Positions 1 through 5,993 of a stretch of 6,346 bases of DNA are shown piece by piece. The stretch is from CAZKTS01 sp964555735 (lineage in GTDB: Bacteria > Actinomycetota > Acidimicrobiia > IMCC26256 > PALSA-555), in assembly GCA_964555735.1 (NCBI GenBank), contig CAZKTS010000269.1, forward strand, positions 1 through 6,346, given 5' to 3'. Positions within the stretch are counted from its first letter, which is position 1. Each line of letters begins with the position of its first letter. The position numbers and the translations under genes are program-made. The notes under the pieces are model-generated. The model was not told the origin of the DNA. It ran no database searches and saw nothing but the letters and a program-made list of their open reading frames with translations.

Positions 1-11
1 AGACACTCGGC

Positions 12-1220
12 ATGGCCAACGCTCCGGACTCGATCGCCGCCCGCGTCAGCGACGGCTCGCTGGACCTGCTCGAGGGCGACTTCTACGCCGGGGACCCCGA
101 CCCCACCTACGCGTACCTCCGGGCCAACCAGCCCGTGTACCGGGACCGGGTCAACGACCTGTGGGGCATCACCCGGTACGCCGACATCGTCGAGATCGAG
201 AAGGACCTGGCGACCTGGAACAACGTCGACGGCTACCGCCCCAACCTCCGCCCGGCCGACGGATCGATCATCGGGCTCGACGATCCCGAGCACAAGCAGC
301 GCCGCATGCTCGTGGCGCGTCGGTTCACGCCGCGCGCCGTCACCGAGCACGAGCCGATGGTGCGACAGGTCGTCAACGAGCTGATCGACGGCGTCGCGGA
401 CCGCGGGGAGTGCGAGGTCATCCGCGACATCGCCGCCCCGCTCCCCGCGAAGATGATCGGGCACCTCCTCGGCTTCCCTGACGACGCGTGGCCGCAGCTC
501 GCGCACTGGTCGGAGTCGACCATCAAGCTCGGCGGCGGGCCGCGCTACATGGACGAGGAAGGGGTGACGTCGGCGATGGAGTTCGCCGCCGCCTCCCTCA
601 CGCTCGCCGAGGAGCGGCGCGCGTGCCCGGTCGATGACCTCCTCTCGATCTGGACCCACGCCGAGATCGACGGCTGCCCGCTCACCGACGAGAACGTCGC
701 CGCGGACTCACTGCTGCTGCTCGACGGCGGCGCCGAGACGACGCGGACCGTCATCGCGACCGGGATCGAGACGCTGATCAAGCACCCCGACCAGCGCGAG
801 CTGCTGCGCGGCGACCCGTCGCTGATGACCACCGCGGTCGAGGAGATGATCCGCTGGACGACGCCGGTGCTCAACATGTGCCGCGTCGCCAACCACGACA
901 CCGAGCTCCGAGGCCAGGCGATCAGTGAGGGCGATCAGGTCCTCCTCATGTACAGCTCGGCGAACCGCGACGAGGACGTCTTCAACGACGGCGACCGCTT
1001 CGACGTGACCCGCAACCCGAACCCGCACATCTCGTTCGGCTTCGGCTCGCACTTCTGCCTCGGCGCCGCGCTCGCCCGCCTCGAGATCAAGGTGATGTTC
1101 GAGGAGCTCACCCGCCGCCTCGACGACTGGGCCTTCGCCGACGACGCGGGCGCCCGCCGCCTCCCCAACGCCTTCGTCCGCGGCATCACCGAGCTCCCGA
1201 TCACCTTCACCGCGGCGTGA
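12..1220 (+). CDS. Cytochrome P450, CYP142-like
   Basis: Soluble bacterial cytochrome P450 of 402 aa, a normal family length, with no membrane anchor. The landmarks are all present: C-helix H94/R98 heme-propionate pair, I-helix GGAETT at 239-244 (E242/T243 acid-alcohol pair for O2 activation), ExxR as E278-R281, and heme loop FGFGSHFCLG at 342-351 with ligand C349. RANQPVYRDR (37-46), RGECEVIRDI (131-140) followed by AAPLP, and NMCRV (288-292) match what I remember of mycobacterial CYP142, which oxidises the terminal methyl of the cholestenone side chain. The subfamily is therefore inferred from memory, not from a search, and another hydrophobic or terpenoid substrate is possible. It needs a ferredoxin and reductase; neither is in the window. 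The ATG at 12 gives a typical N-terminus, but only 11 upstream bases are visible, with no ribosome binding site and no in-frame stop, so an upstream start is not excluded. Confidence 0.93.
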   Translation: MANAPDSIAARVSDGSLDLLEGDFYAGDPDPTYAYLRANQPVYRDRVNDLWGITRYADIVEIEKDLATWNNVDGYRPNLRPADGSIIGLDDPEHKQRRMLVARRFTPRAVTEHEPMVRQVVNELIDGVADRGECEVIRDIAAPLPAKMIGHLLGFPDDAWPQLAHWSESTIKLGGGPRYMDEEGVTSAMEFAAASLTLAEERRACPVDDLLSIWTHAEIDGCPLTDENVAADSLLLLDGGAETTRTVIATGIETLIKHPDQRELLRGDPSLMTTAVEEMIRWTTPVLNMCRVANHDTELRGQAISEGDQVLLMYSSANRDEDVFNDGDRFDVTRNPNPHISFGFGSHFCLGAALARLEIKVMFEELTRRLDDWAFADDAGARRLPNAFVRGITELPITFTAA

Positions 1221-1225
1221 AGAGC

Positions 1226-1246
1226 GTTCCAACACTTGATTGAATC
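1226..1246. promoter_or_regulatory. Candidate operator: overlapping short inverted repeats
   Basis: This AT-richer patch between the P450 stop and the TetR gene holds three small dyads: GTT-CC-AAC (1226-1233), CAA-CAC-TTG (1230-1238) and GATT-G-AATC (1238-1246). The last two overlap the proposed -35 box, where a TetR repressor binding its own promoter would be expected to sit. Each arm is only 3-4 nt, so chance is a real alternative. The assignment as an autoregulatory operator is inference from position. Confidence 0.3.
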
Positions 1247-1270
1247 GCCTGATGGGCCTACGCTCACGGC
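1236..1270 (+). promoter_or_regulatory. Promoter of the TetR-dioxygenase operon, leaderless type
   Basis: A -35 box TTGATT (1236-1241) and a -10 box TACGCT (1259-1264) are separated by 17 nt, the optimal sigma-70/SigA spacing. The -10 box ends 6 nt before the GTG at 1271, so transcription should begin at or next to the start codon. No Shine-Dalgarno sequence precedes that GTG, which fits a leaderless mRNA, a common arrangement in Actinobacteria. Confidence 0.65.
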
Positions 1271-1900
1271 GTGGTCGCCGTCGACGCCGCACCCGATGCC
1301 ACCCGCGAGCGCCTGCTCGACGCGGCCGAGCGGCTGATCGCCGACCGCGGGCTCGCGGCGACGTCGGTCCGGGCGGTGTGCGGGGAGGCCGACGCCAACG
1401 TCGCCGCGGTCCACTACCACTTCGGATCCAAGGACGCGCTCGTGGACGCGGTGCTCGCCCGTCGGATGGGCGAGCTGACCGAGCGCCGCCTGGCGATGCT
1501 GGCCCCGCTCGAGGACGCGGCGCGGCCGTCGACGCGCGCGGTCGTCGACGCACTCGTGCGGCCGCTCGCGGAGTTCGGGCGCGATCCCGACGGCCCGGGG
1601 CGCGCATATGTGCGCTTCCTCGCCGCGGTGCACGCAAGCGACGCGCGCGACCGCATCGGTGTCGCCTTCGCCCCGCAATACGAGCGCGTCGCGCCGGTGC
1701 TCGCACGCTCGCTGCCCGAGGTCGGTGCGGCGACGCTGGACTTCCGTCTCGACCTCGTGAGCACCCCGATGTTCGAGACGCTCGCCGATCCCGATCGCGC
1801 GCGGCGCCACTGGCCCGTCGCGGGCCGCCCGTCCTACGACGGCCTCGTCGACGCCCTCGTCGACGCGGTCGCCGGCATCCTTGCAGGAGGAAGTCCATGA
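1271..1900 (+). CDS. TetR-family transcriptional regulator
   Basis: One-component DNA-binding regulator of 209 aa, a typical TetR length. The N-terminal helix-turn-helix spans about residues 12-60: TRERLLDAAERLIADRGLAA is helix 1 and the turn after it, then TSVRAVCGEADANVAAVHYH carries the HTH, ending in the family-typical YHFGSKDAL (49-57). The C-terminal two thirds (about 65-209) is helical and variable, as expected for the ligand-binding and dimer domain; I cannot name the ligand. The GTG start is well bounded: an in-frame TGA lies at 1250-1252 and no other start codon lies between. The stop overlaps the ATG of the downstream dioxygenase, so the two are co-transcribed and probably translationally coupled. 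It most likely represses its own operon, and possibly the P450 just upstream. Confidence 0.93.
   Translation: MVAVDAAPDATRERLLDAAERLIADRGLAATSVRAVCGEADANVAAVHYHFGSKDALVDAVLARRMGELTERRLAMLAPLEDAARPSTRAVVDALVRPLAEFGRDPDGPGRAYVRFLAAVHASDARDRIGVAFAPQYERVAPVLARSLPEVGAATLDFRLDLVSTPMFETLADPDRARRHWPVAGRPSYDGLVDALVDAVAGILAGGSP
1885..1890 (+). promoter_or_regulatory. Strong Shine-Dalgarno of the dioxygenase gene
   Basis: AGGAGG lies 6 nt before the ATG at 1897, inside the 3' end of the TetR gene. It is the only near-perfect ribosome binding site seen at a start in this window. It fixes the dioxygenase start against the much longer open frame that extends upstream to 1240. Confidence 0.85.
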
Positions 1901-2742
1901 GCCCGACCGTCACCCTCGACGTGCGCCCGGTGTCCGGCGCGCTCGGCGCCGAGATCCGCGGCGTCGACCTCGAGCACCTCACCGACACGGAGTTCGATGC
2001 GGTGCACGCCGCGCTCGTCGAGCACCACGTCGTCTTCTTCCCCGATCAGCAGCTCTCCCCCGACGGGCACGTCGCGCTCGGCCGGCGCTTCGGTGAGATC
2101 GAGATCCACCCGTTCATCCCGAAGCTCGACGACGAGCACCCGGAGATCGTCGTGCTCGACGGTGACCACGGCTTCCGCGCCGACGTCTGGCACACCGACG
2201 TCACGTGGAGCGACCACCCGCCCATGGCGTCGATCCTGCACATGGTCGTGTGCCCGACGCGTGGCGGCGACACCATGTTCACCAACCAGCACCTCGTGTA
2301 CGAGGCCATCTCGACGCCGCTGCGCGAGATGCTCGACGGCCTCACCGCGGTGCACACGGCCGCGGTCTTCGGCCAGCCCGGCCAGCAGGCCGAGCACCCG
2401 GTCGTGCGCGTGCACCCGGTGAGCGGCCGGCGGTCGCTGTACGTGAACCGGCAGTTCACGTCGCACATCCCCCAGCTGCGCCGCACCGAGAGCGACGCGC
2501 TGCTCACCCACCTCTACGCGTTCTCGGAGCAGCCGCAGTTCCAGTGCCGCTACCGCTGGGCAGCGGGGGGCGTCGGCATCTGGGACAACCGCAGCACCCA
2601 GCACTACGCGGTCAACGACTACGACGAGCCCCGCCTCATCCAGCGGGTGACCATCCTCGGTGACGACCCCAAGGGCGACGACCCGCGCTGGCCCCACTAC
2701 GTCCCCGGCCGCATGTCGGCCGCCGAGTCGCCCTACCGCTGA
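1897..2742 (+). CDS. TauD/TfdA-family Fe(II)/2-oxoglutarate-dependent dioxygenase
   Basis: Cytosolic non-heme iron oxygenase of 281 aa, close to E. coli TauD in length. It would couple decarboxylation of 2-oxoglutarate to hydroxylation of a substrate, which in TauD, TfdA or AtsK relatives leads to C-S or C-O cleavage. The iron triad is H99 and D101 (WHTD, 98-101) plus H236 (WDNRSTQHY, 229-237). T126 and R246 correspond to the 2-oxoglutarate ligands T126/R266 of TauD, and R250 to the sulfonate-binding R270. H71 matches TauD H70, but by my alignment from memory Y73, N95 and F104 of the taurine pocket become I74, A95 and W104, so taurine itself is doubtful. Alkyl sulfates, sulfonates or aryloxy acids are alternatives. 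The start is fixed by AGGAGG and the ATGA overlap with the TetR stop. The long upstream extension of this frame is Arg-rich and not coding. Confidence 0.93.
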   Translation: MSPTVTLDVRPVSGALGAEIRGVDLEHLTDTEFDAVHAALVEHHVVFFPDQQLSPDGHVALGRRFGEIEIHPFIPKLDDEHPEIVVLDGDHGFRADVWHTDVTWSDHPPMASILHMVVCPTRGGDTMFTNQHLVYEAISTPLREMLDGLTAVHTAAVFGQPGQQAEHPVVRVHPVSGRRSLYVNRQFTSHIPQLRRTESDALLTHLYAFSEQPQFQCRYRWAAGGVGIWDNRSTQHYAVNDYDEPRLIQRVTILGDDPKGDDPRWPHYVPGRMSAAESPYR

Positions 2743-2749
2743 GGTCTTC

Positions 2750-2790
2750 TGGCGTCACACACTCGACTGACAGTCGAGTTGGTGACGCCA
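2750..2790. terminator. 41-bp nested palindrome, bidirectional terminator
   Basis: The arms TGGCGTCAC (2750-2758) and GTGACGCCA (2782-2790) are perfectly complementary. Inside them ACTCGACTG (2761-2769) and CAGTCGAGT (2771-2779) are again perfectly complementary about the same centre, base 2770. The two stems are separated by a symmetric 2x2 mismatch (AC/TG). The structure fills most of the 54-bp gap between two convergent stop codons. The plus-strand copy is followed by AAAA, and the minus-strand copy has no T-tract after it, so this is a U-less hairpin of a kind often seen in actinobacteria. Because it is symmetric it can serve both transcripts. Confidence 0.8.
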
Positions 2791-2796
2791 AAAACC

Positions 2797-3570
2797 CTAG
2801 CGACGGTCGGCGAGGAAGGGGTACTGGGCGCGGACCTCGGCGACGTGCGTGGGGTCGACGTCGGCGAGCAGCACCTGCTCCACCCCGGCGCCATCGATCG
2901 GCGGTGCGTCGACGAGGACCTTCCCCATCGGGCCGACGATGCGGCTGTCGCCGACGTAGTCGAGGCCGTTCGCGGTGCCGACCCGGTTGACACCCACGAC
3001 GTAGGCCTGGTTCTCGATCGCGCGTGCGCGCAGCAGCACCCGCCAGTGCTCGCGCCGGCTCTCGGGCCAGTTGGCGACGACCACGTAGCAGTCCGTGCGA
3101 TCCGCCAACGCCCAGAACTCGTCGGCGAAGCGCAGGTCGTAGCAGACGAAGAGGCTCACCCGGACGCCCTCGACGTCGATGGTGACGTGCGCATCCCCGG
3201 CCGCGTACTTCTCGTGCTCCCCCGAGTACGAGAACGGATGGATCTTGGCGTACCGGTGCACGTCACCCGTGGGCGACGCGAGCACCAGCGTGTTGGTCGG
3301 CAGCGCGCCGCCCGCGCCGCGCAGCGGCACCGAGCCGCACACCCACACCCCGTGGTCGCGCGCCTGGTCGACCAGGAACGTGGTGCTCGGGCCGTCGTCC
3401 GCCTCGGCAACGCGCTCGGTGTCCATCGAGAAGCCCGACGCGAACATCTCGGACAGCACGACGAGCCGCGCCTCCTGCTCGACGGCCTCGGCGACGAGCG
3501 GCCGCACGATCTCGAACGTCGCGGGCGGGTCCTGCCACGCGATGTCGTGCTGGATCCCCGCAACCTTCAT
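2797..3570 (-). CDS. Carbon-nitrogen hydrolase, YafV/Nit2-type omega-amidase
   Basis: Nitrilase-superfamily amidase of 257 aa, the usual single-domain length. The catalytic triad is E41 (LSEMF), K109 (YAKIHPF) and C143 (FVCYDLRF), with the second conserved glutamate E118 (SYSGEHEKY). The EMFASGFSM and KIHPFSYSGEH surroundings resemble E. coli YafV and eukaryotic Nit2, which hydrolyse 2-oxoglutaramate to 2-oxoglutarate and ammonia. It follows a YbdL-like aminotransferase by 10 bp on the same strand, and the two fit the glutamine transaminase/omega-amidase tandem, so this product assignment rests on both motifs and context. The ATG at 3570 was chosen because the canonical family N-terminus (MKVAGIQHDI) starts there; the frame stays open upstream inside the aminotransferase. 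No clear Shine-Dalgarno is present, so translation probably depends on coupling. A general short-chain amidase is the alternative. Confidence 0.9.
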   Translation of the reverse strand: MKVAGIQHDIAWQDPPATFEIVRPLVAEAVEQEARLVVLSEMFASGFSMDTERVAEADDGPSTTFLVDQARDHGVWVCGSVPLRGAGGALPTNTLVLASPTGDVHRYAKIHPFSYSGEHEKYAAGDAHVTIDVEGVRVSLFVCYDLRFADEFWALADRTDCYVVVANWPESRREHWRVLLRARAIENQAYVVGVNRVGTANGLDYVGDSRIVGPMGKVLVDAPPIDGAGVEQVLLADVDPTHVAEVRAQYPFLADRR

Positions 3571-3580
3571 GGCGCGACCG

Positions 3581-4747
3581 TCATCGCAGCGCTCCGGCCA
3601 GCGTCCGGAGTCGGCCCGCGGCCTCGTCGAGGACCTCGAGGCGCTTGCAGAACGTGAACCGCACGAGGGGCCGCCCCGCCTCCTCGTCGTCGTAGAACAC
3701 CACGTTGGGGACGGCGACGACACCGCAGCGCTCGGGCAGCGCCCGGCAGAACGCCGCGCCGTCGTCCTCGCCGAGCGGGCGGATGTCGACGGTCACGAAG
3801 TAGGTGCCGGCCGGCTCGAACACCTCGAAGCCGGCGTCGGCCAGCCCTCCGCGCAGGCGGTCGCGCTTCTCCCGCAGGTCGGCCGCGAAGCCCCGGAAGT
3901 AGTCGTCGCCCATCCGCAGGCCGTGCGCGATCGCGTGCTGGAACGGCGCCCCGTTCACGTAGGTGAGGAACTGCTTGGCGGTGCGGACCGCGGCCACGAG
4001 CTCGGGCGGCGCGCAGACCCACCCGATCTTCCACCCCGTGAACGAGAACGTCTTGCCGCCCGACGAGATGGTCACCGTGCGATCGCGCATGCCGGGGAGC
4101 GTGGCGAGCGGCACGTGCTCGCCGTCGAAGACCAGGTGCTCGTACACCTCGTCGGTCACCGCGATGACGTCGTGCTCGATGCACAGCCGCGAGATCACCT
4201 CGAGCTCGTCGCGCGAGAACACCTTGCCCGTCGGGTTGTGCGGCGAGTTGAACAACATGACGCGCGTGCGCGGCGTGAACGCGCGAGCGAGCTCGTCGGG
4301 GTCGAACGAGTAACCGGGGGGTCGCAGCGTCACGACTCGTCGTGTTGCGCCGGCCATCGCGGTGCAGGCGGCGTAGGAGTCGTAGTACGGCTCGAAGGTC
4401 ACCACCTCGTCGCCGGGTTCACAGAGCGCGAGCATCGTGGCCGCGATCGCCTCGGTGGCGCCGGCCGTCACCAGCACCTCGGTCTCCGGATCGAACGTGA
4501 GGTCGTAGAAGCGCTGCTGGTGCTCGGCGATCGCGTACCGGAGCTCGGGGATGCCCGGCCCCGGCGGGTACTGGTTGTGACCCGCCCGGATGGCCGCGAT
4601 CGCCGCGTCCGCGATCTCGGCGGGCCCGTCAGTGTCGGGGAAGCCCTGCCCGAGGTTGATGGCACCGGTCCGGACCGCGAGCGCCGACATCTCGGCGAAG
4701 ATCGTCGTCTCGAAGCCCCGCAGGCGGGAAGCGAGGTAGTCGGGCAC
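3581..4747 (-). CDS. Class I PLP aminotransferase, YbdL/kynurenine-glutamine transaminase type
   Basis: Fold-type I aminotransferase of 388 aa, full length. NLGQGFPD (31-38) is the N-terminal substrate-loop motif. EPYYDSY (119-125), NSPHNPTGK (167-175) with PLP-contacting N171, DEVYEH (199-204) with D199 and Y202, and SSGGKTFSFTGWKIGW (228-243) with Schiff-base K232 line the active site. R363 should hold the substrate carboxylate. GWKIG, with Lys where many relatives have Arg, and the start TTIFAEMSALA match YbdL, a methionine/glutamine-preferring enzyme, and kynurenine aminotransferases. It likely transaminates glutamine, methionine or aromatic amino acids, and its amide product would feed the adjacent omega-amidase. 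The start is GTG: an in-frame TAG at 4762-4760 (minus strand) lies five codons upstream, and family alignment begins at once. That TAG is also part of the gene's -10 box. Confidence 0.93.
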   Translation of the reverse strand: MPDYLASRLRGFETTIFAEMSALAVRTGAINLGQGFPDTDGPAEIADAAIAAIRAGHNQYPPGPGIPELRYAIAEHQQRFYDLTFDPETEVLVTAGATEAIAATMLALCEPGDEVVTFEPYYDSYAACTAMAGATRRVVTLRPPGYSFDPDELARAFTPRTRVMLFNSPHNPTGKVFSRDELEVISRLCIEHDVIAVTDEVYEHLVFDGEHVPLATLPGMRDRTVTISSGGKTFSFTGWKIGWVCAPPELVAAVRTAKQFLTYVNGAPFQHAIAHGLRMGDDYFRGFAADLREKRDRLRGGLADAGFEVFEPAGTYFVTVDIRPLGEDDGAAFCRALPERCGVVAVPNVVFYDDEEAGRPLVRFTFCKRLEVLDEAAGRLRTLAGALR

Positions 4748-4756
4748 GCGTGGAGC

Positions 4757-4766
4757 AGCCTACGCT
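4757..4766. promoter_or_regulatory. Symmetric bidirectional promoter core (shared -10)
   Basis: In AGCCTACGCT the plus strand carries TACGCT (4761-4766) and the minus strand carries TAGGCT (4762-4757). Both fit TAnnnT and share the same TA. Each box ends exactly 9 nt before its start codon: ATG at 4776 on plus and GTG at 4747 on minus. No Shine-Dalgarno precedes either start, so both mRNAs should be leaderless or nearly so. No convincing -35 is visible on either side; any -35 contacts would fall inside the opposite gene. Confidence 0.65.
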
Positions 4767-4775
4767 CGACGCACC

Positions 4776-5993
4776 ATGGACGGTCCGCCGCAGCCGTTCG
4801 CGAACCGGCCCGACACCGCAGCCGCGTTCGCCGCGCACATCTCGCGCGGCAAGGTCGACGCGTTCGAGGCCCTCGGCATCGACCTCGTCCTCGGTCGTCG
4901 CGACGGCCCGTACTTCTGGGACGCGTTCGACGACCGACGCTTCTTCAACTGCCACTGCAACGGTGGCGTGTTCAACCTCGGGCACCGCAACCCGCGCGTG
5001 CTCGCCGCGCTCCAGGACGCCCTCACCACCATCGACGTGGGGAACCACCATCTCGTCTCGGGGTGGAAGGCCGAGCTCGGACGCCGGCTCGCCGCGACCA
5101 CGGGCCATCGCCTGCCGGGCGTGGTCCTCACGCCCAGCGGCTCGGAGGCCGTGGAGGTCGCGATCAAGGCCGCCTACGCCGCGACCGGTCGGCGCACGAT
5201 CGTCTCGGTGCACGGCGCGTACCACGGGCACACCGCCCTCGCCGCGATGGCGGCCGACGCCGCGTACCACGAGCCCTACGGCCTCGACCTCCCCGGCTTC
5301 GTGCACGTGCCGTGGGACGACCTCGCGGCCATGGACGCAGCCATCGACGACGACACCGCCGCGGTCGTGCTCGAGTCGATCCCGGCCACGCTCGGCATCG
5401 CGGTGCCGAGCGACGGCTACCTCCGCGGCGTGCAGGATCTCTGCCGCGCTCGCGGCGCGCTGCTCGTGCTCGACGAGGTGCAGACCGGGCTCGGCCGCAC
5501 CGGCCGGATCTGGTCGCACGAGCACGACCGCGTCGAGCCCGACGTCATCGTCACCGGCAAGGGACTCGGCGGTGGCATCTATCCGATCGCCGCCACCCTC
5601 ATGACCGAGCCCGTCCACCGGTTCTTCGACGAGCAGCCGTTCGTGCACGTCTCCTCGTACGGTGGTTCGGACATCGGCTGCGTCATCGCGCTGACGGTGC
5701 TCGACGCCATCGAGGAGCCCGGCTTCCTCGATCGGGTGGAGGAGGTGGGCCTCCGGCTCGAGAAGGAGCTCGCCGGCCATCGCTTCGCGGTCCGTCGCCG
5801 CGGCCTGTTCATGGGGTTGTGCTGGCCCGACGAGGGCGCGGGCATCCTCGGCGCGAAGGCGCTCATCGACGCCGGCGTCTTCGCGGTCTTCGCTGCGAAC
5901 GACACGCGCGTCTGTCAGTTCCTCCCACCCTTGGTGCTCACCGACGACGAGACCGAGGAGCTGGCGTCGACCGTCGCCGGCGCGCTGTCGTGA
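4776..5993 (+). CDS. Class III PLP-dependent aminotransferase-family enzyme
   Basis: Fold-type I, class III (ornithine/GABA aminotransferase-like) enzyme of 405 aa. Visible motifs are PSGSEAVEVAIKAAY (120-134, PLP phosphate region), HGAYHGHT (146-153) for the ring-stacking segment, LDEVQTGLGRTG (232-243) with D233 for the PLP nitrogen, and VTGKGLGGG (259-267) with Schiff-base K262. RVCQFLPPL (378-386) is the C-terminal Arg segment. Several positions depart from the common pattern: ESIPATLG (200-207) where most have EPIQGEGG, EAVE instead of EANE, and SSYGGSD (293-299) instead of STFGGNP. The reaction could be transamination, but class III members also act as phospho-lyases, racemases or decarboxylases, so I do not name a substrate. 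The ATG at 4776 is the first start after an in-frame TAG at 4737. The stop overlaps the start of the next gene (GTGA). Confidence 0.9.
   Translation: MDGPPQPFANRPDTAAAFAAHISRGKVDAFEALGIDLVLGRRDGPYFWDAFDDRRFFNCHCNGGVFNLGHRNPRVLAALQDALTTIDVGNHHLVSGWKAELGRRLAATTGHRLPGVVLTPSGSEAVEVAIKAAYAATGRRTIVSVHGAYHGHTALAAMAADAAYHEPYGLDLPGFVHVPWDDLAAMDAAIDDDTAAVVLESIPATLGIAVPSDGYLRGVQDLCRARGALLVLDEVQTGLGRTGRIWSHEHDRVEPDVIVTGKGLGGGIYPIAATLMTEPVHRFFDEQPFVHVSSYGGSDIGCVIALTVLDAIEEPGFLDRVEEVGLRLEKELAGHRFAVRRRGLFMGLCWPDEGAGILGAKALIDAGVFAVFAANDTRVCQFLPPLVLTDDETEELASTVAGALS

Noticed and set aside
1226..1233. KstR-type operator (cholesterol regulon), suggested by the CYP142-like P450
   Set aside because: The site reads GTT-CC-AAC, the opposite order of the AAC-nn-GTT core I know for KstR, and the flanking bases do not fit.
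1240..1896. Upstream extension of the dioxygenase frame (would give a 500-aa protein)
   Set aside because: The extension is Arg/Gly-rich, low-complexity translation of the TetR gene in another frame. The true start at 1897 has a perfect Shine-Dalgarno and the TauD N-terminus begins there.
708..1988. Long minus-strand open frame opposite the P450 and TetR genes
   Set aside because: Arg/Pro-rich composition without motifs, spanning two well-supported plus-strand genes and their promoter; it is a GC-rich antisense shadow. Other long antisense frames, such as 1834-2697 and 4629-5780 on minus and 2779-3657 on plus, fail for the same reason.
2750..2790. Insertion-sequence end or CRISPR repeat
   Set aside because: There is a single copy in the window, no transposase, no spacers and no target duplication; its place between convergent stops is explained by termination.
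3571..3723. Upstream extension of the amidase frame
   Set aside because: It overlaps the 3' end of the aminotransferase in another frame and adds no family-like sequence. The canonical amidase N-terminus starts at the ATG at 3570.
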